From Rhodobiaceae bacterium (GTDB taxonomy: Bacteria; Pseudomonadota; Alphaproteobacteria; Rhizobiales; NORP267), in the NCBI GenBank assembly GCA_020441905.1, contig JAGRLG010000001.1:1-35054 (forward strand): a stretch of DNA of 35,054 nt. The letters are read 5' to 3'. Shown here one piece after another: positions 9,144 through 17,930 of this stretch. A program made the translations under genes and the position numbers. Numbering within the stretch: the first letter of the stretch is position 1; the number at the start of each line of letters is the position of its first letter. Below the pieces are notes generated by a model, which saw only the letters and a list, made by a program, of their open reading frames with translations, made no database searches and was not told where the DNA came from.

Positions 9144-10696
9144 TGGCGATCGCCCCCCTCGGCCGCGCCCGTTTCGGCGCTGCCGCCCGATTGCGCGACA
9201 GCCTCTTGCGCGCCCGATTGCGCCGCCGGTTGGGCTGCGGCCGCCTGCGCTGCCTTTTCCGCCTGTTCGGCCTTGCGCCTGGCAAATGCTTCCTTCTTGG
9301 CCCGCATCTGCTCTTCCATGCGCGTCAGACGCAAGGTGGCAAGCTTGCGGGTCAGGCGCTGCTTGCGCTGCTCGCCGTCGATGGCCTTGAGGCGGCCCTT
9401 GGCGAAATTGAAGTACTGCACCAGCGGGATATTGGACGGGCAGACATAGGAGCAGGCGCCGCAGCTGATGCAGTCCATCAGCCCGATTTTGACGGCCGAG
9501 TCCAGCTCGTCCTTGCGCACCCGCGCCGCCATGTCCAGCGGCAGGAGCCCCATCGGGCAGGCCGAGACACAAGCGGCGCAACGGATGCAGGGCATGACCT
9601 GCCGGCTGGCGGTTTCCGCCCTGGTCAGCGCCAGTACGCCGTTCGTGCCTTTCAGGATCGGGGCATGGACCGACTTGATCGGCTGGCCCATCATCGGCCC
9701 GCCAACCAGGATAACCTCGGGCTCTTCCTTGAGCCCGCCGCAAAATTCGAGCAGGTCGAAAATCGGCGTCCCGAACGGCGCCTGGATATTGCGCGGCCGC
9801 GCCACCGCCCCCCCGCTCACCGTGACCACCCGGTCGATCAGCGGCTTGCCGTGGCGTACCGCGTCATGCACCGCCAGCGCGGTGGCGGCGTTATGAACAA
9901 CAACGCCGATATCGGCGGTCAGCTTGCCTGCCGGCGTTTCCTTGCCGGTCAGGGTCTGGATCAGCTGTTTTTCCGCCCCCATCGGATAATGGCTCGGAAC
10001 GGTGACGACGCTGGTATCCGGCACATCGGCGGCGGCTTCGCGCATCGCCGCGATCGCTTCGGGCTTGTTGTCCTCGATGGCGATGATGACCTGCACGACG
10101 CCGATGCTGTGGGCCATGATCCGCGCGCCATCGATGACCTGGGCCGCCTTTTCCCGCATCAGGCGATCGTCGCAGGTCAGGTAGGGTTCGCATTCCGAGC
10201 CGTTGATAACCAACTGCTCGAGCTTGTGGCGGTCGCCCAGATTGAGCTTGATCGCGGACGGGAAAGTGGCGCCGCCCATGCCGACAACGCCGCAATCGGC
10301 GACCCGCCTGGAAATTTCTTCCGGCCGGCAGGTCAGCGGATCGAGCGGCGGCGCGCGGCGGATCCAGCGGTCGAATCCATCGGGGCGCATGGTGATGGTC
10401 TGCCACCGCAGGCCCGAGGCGGTCGGCGAATGATAGGAGTGCAGGCCGAGAATGGTGCCCGAGGTCGGGGCGTGCACCGGCGCCGAAATCATGCCCTTGG
10501 CGCGGGCGATGACCTGGCCCTTGAGCACCTTGTCGCCGCGCTCGACCTCCGGTTCGGCATGGGCGCCGATATGCTGCTGCAACGGCAGGTGCAGCACCGG
10601 CGGCATGGGGATCTTCTCGATCGCCAAGTCCTTGGTCAGGTGCTTGCGATCGTCGGGGTGAACCCCGCCGCGGATCTTGAACAGGGCGCCCATCAT
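9140..10696 (-). CDS. rnfC: Rnf complex subunit RnfC (NADH/flavin, 2 x [4Fe-4S])
   Basis: A 518-residue peripheral subunit that carries the NAD(H) site and FMN and passes electrons to or from the membrane core. The N-terminal RnfC barrel begins at FKIRGGVHPDDRK. The SLBB/nucleotide region includes SECEPYLTCDDRLM. Two [4Fe-4S] motifs, CIRCAACVSACP and CISCGACSYVCP, lie at about 375-425. After them comes an alanine/glutamine/lysine-rich low-complexity tail of about 60 residues, as in several proteobacterial RnfC proteins. The start at 10696 overlaps the rnfB stop; an adjacent second ATG is at 10693. Confidence 0.96.
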   Translation of the reverse strand: MMGALFKIRGGVHPDDRKHLTKDLAIEKIPMPPVLHLPLQQHIGAHAEPEVERGDKVLKGQVIARAKGMISAPVHAPTSGTILGLHSYHSPTASGLRWQTITMRPDGFDRWIRRAPPLDPLTCRPEEISRRVADCGVVGMGGATFPSAIKLNLGDRHKLEQLVINGSECEPYLTCDDRLMREKAAQVIDGARIMAHSIGVVQVIIAIEDNKPEAIAAMREAAADVPDTSVVTVPSHYPMGAEKQLIQTLTGKETPAGKLTADIGVVVHNAATALAVHDAVRHGKPLIDRVVTVSGGAVARPRNIQAPFGTPIFDLLEFCGGLKEEPEVILVGGPMMGQPIKSVHAPILKGTNGVLALTRAETASRQVMPCIRCAACVSACPMGLLPLDMAARVRKDELDSAVKIGLMDCISCGACSYVCPSNIPLVQYFNFAKGRLKAIDGEQRKQRLTRKLATLRLTRMEEQMRAKKEAFARRKAEQAEKAAQAAAAQPAAQSGAQEAVAQSGGSAETGAAEGGDRQ

Positions 10697-11250
10697 GTGA
10701 CCGGCTCGCTTTGCGCGGTCTTGGCCGGTTCGGCGGGCTTGGGCCAGTGCCAGGTCTGCACCGTGCTTTGGATCGGCCTCATTTCGATACACTCGGTCGG
10801 GCAGACCTCGACGCACTTGCCGCAGCCCGTGCAGATGTCGCCAAAAACGGCATGGACATGCTTGGGCGCGCCGACAAAGGCATCCGTCGGGCATTGCTGG
10901 AAACAGCGAGTGCAGCCGATGCACAGGGACTCGTTGACGAAAGCAACCATCGGCTGCTTTTCCTCGACCTCGCCAAGATCGACGCTGACCCCGAGCTTGG
11001 CCGCCAGCTTCGACGCCACCGCCTTGCCGCCGGGCGGGCACAGCGTCACCGGCGCCTTGCCATTGGCCAGGGCCTCGGCCGCCGGCCCGCAGCCGGGAAA
11101 GCCGCACTGGCCGCACTGGCTGCCCGGGAGCAGGTCCTCGATTTCCTTGACCAGCGGATTGCCTTCGACCGACAGATACTTGGCGGCGACGCCGAGCAGA
11201 ATGCCCAGCACCACGCCAAGTCCGGTCAGAACAGCAATTGCGGTCAGCAT
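10693..11250 (-). CDS. rnfB: Rnf complex subunit RnfB (ferredoxin-interacting, 3 x [4Fe-4S])
   Basis: A 185-residue subunit with an N-terminal membrane helix (3-24). An Fe-S domain ligated by Cys46, 49, 54 and 71 is followed by two ferredoxin-type clusters (Cys110/113/116/120 and Cys140/143/146/150, with normal pairing between the motifs). RnfB is the proposed entry/exit point for ferredoxin electrons. The tail is proline/glutamate-rich. ATG at 11250 is preceded by AGGGGAAA, 11 nt after the rnfA stop. Confidence 0.96.
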   Translation of the reverse strand: MLTAIAVLTGLGVVLGILLGVAAKYLSVEGNPLVKEIEDLLPGSQCGQCGFPGCGPAAEALANGKAPVTLCPPGGKAVASKLAAKLGVSVDLGEVEEKQPMVAFVNESLCIGCTRCFQQCPTDAFVGAPKHVHAVFGDICTGCGKCVEVCPTECIEMRPIQSTVQTWHWPKPAEPAKTAQSEPVT

Positions 11251-11261
11251 TACCGTTTCCC

Positions 11262-11843
11262 CTATTGCACCGGCAGGCCGGAAAAGCCCATGAATGCCAG
11301 CGACAGCAGGCCGGCCATGACAAATCCGATCGGAGCGCCCTCGAAAGTCTCCGGAACGTCGGCCAGCGAAAGCCGTTCACGCATGCCGGCAAAGATCACC
11401 ATGACAAGGGTAAACCCCAGCGCGGACCCCACGCCATAGAGCAGGCTGTGCAAAAAATCGCTTTTCTCTTGGATATTTAGCAGCGCGACGCCGAGCACGG
11501 CGCAATTGGTTGTGATCAGGGGAAGAAAGATGCCGAGGACCTGATAGAGCACCGGCGAAATGCGTTTGACCGCCAGTTCGGTGAACTGGACCACGGCGGC
11601 AATGACGACGATGAAAGTGAGGATGCGCAGGAATTCGAGGCCGAAAGGCTGCAACAGAAATCGTTCCAGGAGCCAGCTCGAAGCCGCCGCGAGCGTCAGC
11701 ACGAAGGTGGTGGCGAAACCCATGCCGAGCGCGGTATCGACCTTGTTCGATGCCCCCATGAAGGGACAAAGGCCAAGAAACTTGACCAGCAGCACATTGT
11801 TCACGAGAGCGGTGCCGAGGATCAGGAAAATATATTCGCGCAT
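11262..11843 (-). CDS. rnfA: Rnf complex subunit RnfA (integral membrane)
   Basis: A 193-residue six-helix subunit, the first gene of the rnf operon. It begins [20 protein letters not shown], which matches the RnfA/RsxA N-terminus in sequence and length. A GTG at 11855 would add four residues and is less likely. The [17 protein letters not shown] and [14 protein letters not shown] segments hold the cysteines that bind the buried Fe-S centre shared with RnfE (family knowledge). Confidence 0.95.
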   Translation of the reverse strand: MREYIFLILGTALVNNVLLVKFLGLCPFMGASNKVDTALGMGFATTFVLTLAAASSWLLERFLLQPFGLEFLRILTFIVVIAAVVQFTELAVKRISPVLYQVLGIFLPLITTNCAVLGVALLNIQEKSDFLHSLLYGVGSALGFTLVMVIFAGMRERLSLADVPETFEGAPIGFVMAGLLSLAFMGFSGLPVQ

Positions 11844-12076
11844 TTCACTCTTCACTCACCCTCGATTGACAAATAGCGGCCGTGAACCCGCCATGACCCC
11901 AATCGCGACGAACGCCAACACTGTCCCAAAACCGCCGCGGACACAAAACGAAAGTAGCATAAAAAAATACGTAATTTGGTACACCTTTACCATAATGCCT
12001 TGGATTTTTCTACTGTTTCGATTTTGCACCGCCGTTCCCGCCCGCGCGCTGCCCAAAAAGGGCATCGAGTGCAAGG
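11844..12076 (-). promoter_or_regulatory. AT-rich intergenic region upstream of rnfA
   Basis: The 233 bp between apbE and rnfA contain a markedly AT-rich patch (about 11950-12030) in otherwise GC-rich sequence, with runs of seven A and five T. This is the likely promoter region of rnfABCDGEH. I could not identify convincing -35/-10, sigma-54 or FNR elements, so no exact site is claimed. Confidence 0.45.
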
Positions 12077-13156
12077 TCACAGTGGCGGGCTGACAACGAT
12101 GGCCGGCGGCTGGCCTTTTGCGAACTCGACCCGCGCCTTCATCTCGGGGTTGAGATAGACGGTGCCGTTCTCGTCGACCAAAAGGGCGAATTTGATCCCC
12201 ATCTTGAGCGCGATCCGGTGCCAGTCCCGCGGTCCGGCGACGCTCAGGGCGGTGGCTGCCGCATCGGCGACGGCGCCGTTCATGTCGATCACGCTCGCCG
12301 ACACGATATGGCGCACCGGCATCCCGTCGCGCGGATCGATGATATGGGAATAGCGAATGCCCTCGCTCTCGCGGTAGCGCTCGTAATTTCCCGAAGTGTA
12401 GAGGTTCTCGTTCTCGGCCAGATCCACCGCGGCAATAACGCCGCGCCCCGCCGGAGCGCGGATTCCGATATGCCACGGCCGCCCGTCGGCCTTTGCCGCG
12501 CCGCCGCTTCCGCGGCCCGCCTTGCCCAGCGTGTTGAGGTCGCCTCCGGCATTGATAATGGCGTTTTCGATGCCGTGGGCGCGCAGTATCTCCATGGCCC
12601 GGTCGAGGGCGGCGCCCTTGGCAAAGGCTCCGAAATCGAATTGAACCGCCCGGTTTCGGCTGCTCACCATATCGCCCGATATCTCGACATCCGCCATGGT
12701 CGGATGGAGGGCCGCAAGCCGGGAAATCTCCTCGCGGTCGGGCAACACGCCGCTCGGCAATTCGTCGTTGTGAAAGCCCCATGCCGCGATCAGGGCGCCA
12801 ATGGCGGGGTTGAAAAGATTGTCGCTGGCCGCCGACAGGCTCCTGGCCTGGACCAGCAGCGGCAGCAGGAACGGCGACACCCGCATCGCCCTGCCGTCGT
12901 GAATCGCCTGGTTGAGCCGCGTCAGTTCCCCCGGCTTCCAGGCGTGCCAGTCGGTGTGCATGCGCTGGAATTCGCGCTCGACGGCGCCGACCGCCTCGCG
13001 CGCATCCTCCTCCCTGGCGCCGGAGATGGTGAAATCGACCAGTGTGCCGAAGATATAGACGGTTGCCTTGTACTCGGTTGGCGGCTCCGAGCAGGCGGCG
13101 GCGCTGACCAGGAGCCCGGCCAGAACGGCGATCACCCCGAGATTGCGCAGGCGCAT
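12077..13156 (-). CDS. apbE: FAD:protein FMN transferase ApbE (lipoprotein)
   Basis: A 359-residue ApbE-family enzyme that uses FAD to attach FMN covalently to Thr/Ser of target proteins such as RnfG and RnfD. A lipoprotein signal is visible (MRLRN, a hydrophobic core, lipobox SAAAC), placing it at the periplasmic face where RnfG/RnfD flavins sit. Conserved parts: FDFGAFAKGAALD, IINAGGDLN, IIDPRDGMPV and the metal-binding D-A-A-A-T near ADAAATALSV. ATG at 13156 is preferred because the signal peptide begins there. ATG at 13177 would overlap the rseC end by 14 nt and is also possible. Confidence 0.92.
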   Translation of the reverse strand: MRLRNLGVIAVLAGLLVSAAACSEPPTEYKATVYIFGTLVDFTISGAREEDAREAVGAVEREFQRMHTDWHAWKPGELTRLNQAIHDGRAMRVSPFLLPLLVQARSLSAASDNLFNPAIGALIAAWGFHNDELPSGVLPDREEISRLAALHPTMADVEISGDMVSSRNRAVQFDFGAFAKGAALDRAMEILRAHGIENAIINAGGDLNTLGKAGRGSGGAAKADGRPWHIGIRAPAGRGVIAAVDLAENENLYTSGNYERYRESEGIRYSHIIDPRDGMPVRHIVSASVIDMNGAVADAAATALSVAGPRDWHRIALKMGIKFALLVDENGTVYLNPEMKARVEFAKGQPPAIVVSPPL

Positions 13157-13163
13157 GCCAAGC

Positions 13164-13724
13164 CTAGCCGGCAACATTGCACGAGCCTGCCGGCATCGCG
13201 CGCGCGGGCAGTGGGCCGAGGACGCGCGGTGCTGTGGCCGAGACAAGATGCGAGGAAAGGGCCAGGACGCGCGCGGCGAGGAGGCCGGCGCCGAGGCCGG
13301 CCGCCGCCGCGAGGGCGATCCAACCGTCCGTCAGGCCGCTCTGAGATGCCAGGATTGCACCCGCCAGCAGCCCGCCGAGGGGTGACAGATAGACGACGAG
13401 GGCCGCTTTCAGCAGCGCGCTCTGGGCGATGCCGATTTCGTACCAGTCGCCGGGCCGGGCGCCGGAAATCTCGTCGACCCGGAATTGCAGTCCCTTGTTG
13501 GAAAACAGTTTTGACAGGCCGGATACTCCGCAGCCCTTGGCGGCATGGCAGGACGAACAGGCCGACTGGCGCTCCGCCCGCAGGACGGCCCCTCGCGCGC
13601 CGTTCTCCACCACCTGGGCCACGGTGCGCACCAGGCCGTCGGCGGTCACGCCAGGAAAACCGCCGGTTTCGGGCGCATCGAAAGCGGTTCGTGAGGTTCG
13701 ATCCTGTGAATCGTGAAACCGCAT
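13164..13724 (-). CDS. rseC: RseC/MucC-family SoxR-reducing protein
   Basis: About 186 residues. A cysteine-rich segment CSSCHAAKGCG is followed by a GDWYEIGI beta strand and two transmembrane helices, which is the RseC pattern. In E. coli RseC works with the Rsx (Rnf) complex to keep SoxR reduced. Here it heads the rseC-apbE-rnf cluster on one strand. The start is uncertain: in-frame ATGs are at 13724, 13733 and 13760, and none has a strong ribosome-binding site. No soxR is in the window. Confidence 0.85.
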   Translation of the reverse strand: MRFHDSQDRTSRTAFDAPETGGFPGVTADGLVRTVAQVVENGARGAVLRAERQSACSSCHAAKGCGVSGLSKLFSNKGLQFRVDEISGARPGDWYEIGIAQSALLKAALVVYLSPLGGLLAGAILASQSGLTDGWIALAAAAGLGAGLLAARVLALSSHLVSATAPRVLGPLPARAMPAGSCNVAG

Positions 13725-14042
13725 CACTCGCATTCCATGTATTGCCGCGCGCCTTCGCATCGCTTTCTAGCAGCGCCGGGACAGGAAATAAAGAATGCCG
13801 CGCCGCGGCGTGCCCCGTGCCCGGCATTGCTTCCGCCCTCGCGCCCCGGTCGGCGCATCCTCGCCGCCGCCGCGCAACACGGCTTTCTCGCGCCTAAACG
13901 ATTTGATCCGGCGCGTTGACATCATACGCCCGTTCTTCTAGTTGATCGGCGCCGGCCCGCTGGGACTGGCACCAGGGACTGTATTTGGCTGCCGGAACCG
14001 GTATTGTTTCAGCAGGTGGCAAGTCCGACAGGAGCAGCGTCT

Positions 14043-14990
14043 GTGTCGTTGGATGCGGAGAAATTGAAGCGGATCTGCGCTGCCACCGAACCGGCGGCGA
14101 CCCTGGAACCGCTGCTGAAGAATATCAATGCCGCCGCCGGCGGGCGCGAATTCTCGCTCACCTACACCGACAAGGGGTGGTACCGGGTTGGAGGCATCGT
14201 CACCGCGACCGGCGAACGTGTCGCCGACGACCTCGAACAGTGGGTAAGGGCGCAGGGCGAAGACGATATCATCAGCCTTGCCGCGCAATATGCCGATAGC
14301 GGCTATCTGGCCACCGCCATATCCGGCAAGACCTTTTTCCTTTCCGCCTCCAGCGGTCCGCGGGCGCTGGACTTTATCCAGATCGAAGTCGAGGAACTGC
14401 GCGAGGTCACCGACCGCGAGCTATTCGATCATGACAATGTCCCCGATACCATCGAGGACATCATCGACCCTATGGAGTGCCGCCCCGTCAAGCAGACGCC
14501 GGTGGCGCCGCCGGTCTACCAGTTCAAGCAGCTCCTGGATTTTTCCGCCATCGGAGAGGAATTGACCTCCGAATATGCTGGCGATCCCGCCTTTCGCCGT
14601 TTCCTTCGCGACTGGGAACAGAGCAGCGCCAGCGGCGAATTGCCGTTCCATAAATGCTGGGCGGTGGAAGTGCTTCCGGTGCTGGCCGATGTCGGCGAGC
14701 ACAAGAGCAAGGTTCGCCTGTGGTCGCCGCATGGCGCCGCGGTCCATACCTACGACATGAGCGGGCGCGGCATGGGCGGCGGCATCGTCAAGATGCTGGC
14801 CAGTCTCGACCGCGAGGCCGGCTATCCGATGGCCTGGTATTTCCTGATGCTGACCAAGAAATTCCTTTCTCCCGCCATGCTGATATCGATCCGCGAGGAA
14901 ATGGGCTGGTCCCAGCGGGATTCGACTTTCCTGGCGGCAAACGACCGCCGCATCCTCGAAAGCTGGATCGAGGCTCCCTATACCATCTGA
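14043..14990 (+). CDS. soluble protein of unknown function
   Basis: A 315-residue protein, with no signal peptide or membrane helix, that I do not recognise. The GTG start at 14043 has an excellent AGGAG at 14030-14034. It is acidic in the middle (the REVTDRELFDHDNVPDTIED region), has a glycine-rich SGRGMGGGI segment near 240, and only two cysteines. Codon use and third-position GC are coding-like across the whole frame. It is divergent from rseC and convergent with the old yellow enzyme gene, so it is its own transcription unit next to the rnf cluster. A link to Rnf is only positional. Confidence 0.75.
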   Translation: MSLDAEKLKRICAATEPAATLEPLLKNINAAAGGREFSLTYTDKGWYRVGGIVTATGERVADDLEQWVRAQGEDDIISLAAQYADSGYLATAISGKTFFLSASSGPRALDFIQIEVEELREVTDRELFDHDNVPDTIEDIIDPMECRPVKQTPVAPPVYQFKQLLDFSAIGEELTSEYAGDPAFRRFLRDWEQSSASGELPFHKCWAVEVLPVLADVGEHKSKVRLWSPHGAAVHTYDMSGRGMGGGIVKMLASLDREAGYPMAWYFLMLTKKFLSPAMLISIREEMGWSQRDSTFLAANDRRILESWIEAPYTI

Positions 14991-15026
14991 AGGCAAGACC
15001 CGGTCCGGCCTGCCCAAGCAAAAAAA

Positions 15027-15050
15027 CGCGCCGCGAAATTGCGCGGCGCG
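15027..15050. terminator. intrinsic terminator between convergent genes
   Basis: CGCGCCGCG (15027-15035) and CGCGGCGCG (15042-15050) form perfect 9-bp arms with loop AAATTG. Six A residues precede the stem at 15021-15026, giving a U-tract on the minus strand. This best suits the old yellow enzyme transcript, and probably also stops the plus-strand gene that ends at 14990. Confidence 0.8.
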
Positions 15051-15089
15051 CTTTGGATATTGCCGGGCCAATGGGCGGCGGGATGCCGC

Positions 15090-16205
15090 CTAGCTCGCCT
15101 TGGCCATGCGATTGGTGAAGATCTGCGGCCGCATCTTGGGATGGCAGGCCATGGTCTTGGGCGCATAGGGCGTTTCGGCGCCGAGTTCCTCGGCGGCGTG
15201 CCAGGCCCAGCGCGGATCCCACATCGCGCCGCGAGCCAGGGCGACGAAATCGGCCTTGCCCGAGGCGATGATCTCCTCGGCCTGGCGGGCGTCGGTGATC
15301 AGGCCCACCGACATGGTGGCGATGCCGGCTTCCTTGCGCACTTTCTCGCCGAATGAAACCTGGTATCCGGGCGCCAGCGGGATTTGCTGGCGCGGGTCCA
15401 GCCCGCCGGTGGAAACATCGAGATAGTCGCAGCCCAGCGCCTTGAGTTCGCGTGCCAGCGCGACCGTTTCCTCCGGCGTCCAGCCGCCATCGACCCAGTC
15501 GGTCGCCGATACCCGCATGCCCAGCGGCTTGTCCGCCGGCCACACCTTGCGCACCGCCGCGAATACCTCAAGCGGCAGCCGCATGCGGTTTTCCAGCGTG
15601 CCGCCATATTCGTCCGAGCGCTGGTTGGACAGCGGCGACAGGAACTGGTGCAACAGATAGCCGTGGCCGCCATGGAGTTCGATCAGGTCATAGCCGATGC
15701 GCTCGGCGCGCTGGGCCGAGGCCACGAACTCGCCGATCAGTTCGCCAATATCGCCCTTGCTCAGTTCGCGCGGCGCCGGCCAGTCGGCGTCATAGGGCAG
15801 GGCGGAGGGGGCCACGGTCTGCCAGGCGCCTTCTTCCGCCGTCAATGCCTTGCCGCCGGCGGCCGGCGGGTGGCTCGAACCCTTGCGCCCGGCATGGGCG
15901 AGCTGGATGCCCTGGGCGGCGACGCCATAGGTCTTGCAGAAATCGATGACCCGCTTGGCCGCCGCTTCATTGGCGTCCGACCACAGTCCCGCGCATTTAT
16001 GCGAAATCCGGCCCACGGCGTTGACATTGGTCATTTCGGTCATCACCAGGCCGGCGGCGCCGAGCGAGAAACTGCCCAGATGCATCAGATGCCAGTCGCC
16101 CGCGGAGCCATCGACGGAATTGTACTGGCACATCGGCGAGACGACGACGCGGTTAGGCAGCTTGAGGCCGCGCAGTTCGATCGGGGAGAATAGTCTGCTG
16201 GTCAT
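15090..16205 (-). CDS. NADH:flavin oxidoreductase, old yellow enzyme, YqjM/XenA class
   Basis: A 371-residue FMN-dependent ene-reductase. SPMCQY puts Cys26 and Tyr28 exactly where the YqjM-class redox cysteine and active-site tyrosine lie. QLAHAGRKGS and ELHGGHGYLLHQFLSP supply the substrate-binding histidine and the FMN contacts, and the C-terminal DFVALARGAMWDP is the FMN phosphate loop. It reduces activated C=C bonds with NAD(P)H. The gene is monocistronic, with a terminator after it. A role in reducing alpha,beta-unsaturated intermediates of the nearby catabolic pathways is possible but not shown. Confidence 0.92.
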   Translation of the reverse strand: MTSRLFSPIELRGLKLPNRVVVSPMCQYNSVDGSAGDWHLMHLGSFSLGAAGLVMTEMTNVNAVGRISHKCAGLWSDANEAAAKRVIDFCKTYGVAAQGIQLAHAGRKGSSHPPAAGGKALTAEEGAWQTVAPSALPYDADWPAPRELSKGDIGELIGEFVASAQRAERIGYDLIELHGGHGYLLHQFLSPLSNQRSDEYGGTLENRMRLPLEVFAAVRKVWPADKPLGMRVSATDWVDGGWTPEETVALARELKALGCDYLDVSTGGLDPRQQIPLAPGYQVSFGEKVRKEAGIATMSVGLITDARQAEEIIASGKADFVALARGAMWDPRWAWHAAEELGAETPYAPKTMACHPKMRPQIFTNRMAKAS

Positions 16206-16364
16206 TATTGTTTCCTTGTTCCTCGCAGGAATACAGCCTGCCGGCGAGCTTGGGCCGGCATTGTTCGTTATGACGAGTACAACATGGCGCGCCGCAAGGG
16301 CAAGTTTCGCCGCCGCGCCGTCCCATCGGCCAGGCGGCCCCGCGCCAGGCGCGAATTCTTCATC

Positions 16365-16742
16365 CTAGCCGTGCAGGGCAACGACGATACAGCAGATCAT
16401 CCAGAATACCGGATATTCGAAGCCGCCCAGGTTCCAGAACCATTTGCCGCCGGACACGCGGTAGCAGGCCACCGCCGCCAGCGCCAGAAAGGCCACCGCC
16501 GCCCAGGCTACGTAACCTGTATAGATGCCCAAAATCAGGCAGGTCGAGATCACCGCTTCGGCGGCAAGCGCGATATTGATGAACAGGCCAGGCGGATTGA
16601 GGCCCGCGCTCTTGAAAAAGCCCATGGTGAATTCGCGTTCGGAATATTTGCCGATCATATGCGGAATGAAGAAAAAGCCGCAGATAATCCGCAAGATATT
16701 GAATTCATTGGCAAGATTGAAATTCTCAGCGAGTGTGGACAT
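16365..16742 (-). CDS. DoxX-like small membrane protein
   Basis: A 125-residue protein with four hydrophobic helices, starting with ILRIICGFFFIPHMIGK and containing a GFFKSAGL segment, as in DoxX-family proteins. ATG at 16742 is preceded by GGGGGGA. The open frame continues upstream, but that part is proline/arginine-rich noncoding-like sequence. It lies between the OYE gene and the divergent hydrolase operon. DoxX-family roles include quinone-linked membrane functions, and no specific role can be given here. Confidence 0.72.
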   Translation of the reverse strand: MSTLAENFNLANEFNILRIICGFFFIPHMIGKYSEREFTMGFFKSAGLNPPGLFINIALAAEAVISTCLILGIYTGYVAWAAVAFLALAAVACYRVSGGKWFWNLGGFEYPVFWMICCIVVALHG

Positions 16743-17144
16743 GATCCCCCCAATTCGTTTGACGCCCCGGATACCACGCCGGAATGCGTCCCCATGCACG
16801 GCCCCGATTGCTGGAGGGCGATGATGCCACCACGCGGCCGGAGGCGTAAAGTGCGACACAATCGCAGCCCACGGGCCTTTACCCGCCCTTTTGCCCGCGA
16901 ACAGCCCGCAAACAGGAACAGAACCCTCCAGGCATCGCCCGCTGGCGCTTCTCCTGGGCGCCAATGCGGGGCTTGACAATGGACACCGAGAGAATTTACC
17001 TTTGCATAAGTGATTACGGAATAAGAAACCTGCCTATGCGGCGAGGCTGGCACTTCGGCCGCAGGGACAAGACAGCAGGGACAAATCAGGCGGCAAGCCG
17101 TGCGCTCCGGGGGGTGCGGACGGCACCGGAGGGAGGACAGGAAA
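16743..17144. promoter_or_regulatory. divergent intergenic region with probable promoter of the arylacetate operon
   Basis: This 402-bp region separates the DoxX-like gene (minus) from the hydrolase-pad operon (plus). TTGACA at 16973-16978 is followed at 18 bp by TACCTT (16997-17002), a plausible sigma-70 promoter reading right. The adjacent sequence 16990-17030 is AT-rich and would be a natural operator site for the IclR regulator of this operon. No obvious palindrome was found there, and no gene is seen in the region. Confidence 0.45.
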
Positions 17145-17906
17145 ATGACGATCGGGCATTCGCTGCTCGGCCAGGGTCCTGAAGGGGTTCTGGTCTTTCA
17201 CGGCTGGTTTGGCGATCACAAGGTGTTCGAGCCGATCTATCTGCACCTTGATACCGACGCCTTCACCTATGCCTTCATCGACCAGCGCGGCTACGGCAAG
17301 TCGATGGACCAGAAGGGCGACTACACCATCGAGGAGATTTCCTCCGACGCCCTGGCGCTGGCCGACAAATTGGGCTGGAAGAAATTCCATGTCATCGGCC
17401 ATTCCATGGGCGGCAAGGTGGTTCAGCGCATCGCCATGGATGCCCCGGGCCGTGTCAAATGCGGCATTTGCGTTACCCCGGTGCCAGCGTCCGGCGTTCC
17501 GATGAGCGACGAGGAATGGCCGCTCTTCGGCGACGCGCCGGACAAGGACGAGAATCGCTTCCAGATCATCGACTTCACCACCGGCGGCCGCCTGCCGCGC
17601 AAATGGGTGCAGTCGATCGTCACCGCCTCGCGTGACACCACCACCCTGGAGTCGTTCCGCGGCTATCTCCAGTCCTGGGTCAAAGGCAATTTCGTCGAAC
17701 AGGCCATGGGGATGGCGACGCCGCTCAAGGTCATCGTCGGCGAGCATGACGGCGCCCTGACCGCGGAGGTCATGAACATGACCTTCATGCAGTGGTATCC
17801 GAACGCTTCCCTCGAGGTTCTCGCCGGGTCCGGCCATTACCCGATGCAGGAAGTGCCGGTCTATCTCGCCGCCACCATGGACGCTTTTCTGCGCCAACAT
17901 ATCTGA
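17145..17906 (+). CDS. alpha/beta hydrolase (possible acyl-CoA thioesterase or esterase)
   Basis: A 253-residue cytoplasmic alpha/beta hydrolase. The oxyanion region is VFHGWFGDH (17-25), the nucleophile elbow GHSMGG has Ser87, and the acid and base are Asp202 (GEHDG) and His231 (GHYPM), giving a complete triad. Start ATG at 17145 follows a strong GGAGGGAGGA (about 17128-17137). It is the first gene of the operon, 24 bp before the PadB-like gene. That suggests hydrolysis of a thioester or ester linked to the arylacetyl-CoA pathway, for example release of stalled CoA esters. The substrate is inference. Confidence 0.85.
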   Translation: MTIGHSLLGQGPEGVLVFHGWFGDHKVFEPIYLHLDTDAFTYAFIDQRGYGKSMDQKGDYTIEEISSDALALADKLGWKKFHVIGHSMGGKVVQRIAMDAPGRVKCGICVTPVPASGVPMSDEEWPLFGDAPDKDENRFQIIDFTTGGRLPRKWVQSIVTASRDTTTLESFRGYLQSWVKGNFVEQAMGMATPLKVIVGEHDGALTAEVMNMTFMQWYPNASLEVLAGSGHYPMQEVPVYLAATMDAFLRQHI

Positions 17907-17930
17907 GACTGGACCAAGGGAGTGGCCGCC

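Noticed and set aside
9144..9743. N-terminal 200-codon extension of RnfD, suggesting a fusion
   Set aside because: The region is the well-motivated 3-prime part of rnfC in another frame. RnfD begins at the ATG that overlaps the rnfC stop.
13761..14042. Possible small gene or promoter between rseC and the unknown gene
   Set aside because: TTGACA occurs at 13916-13921 but the -10 match (TAGTTG) is poor, and the short frames here have no ribosome-binding site or motif.
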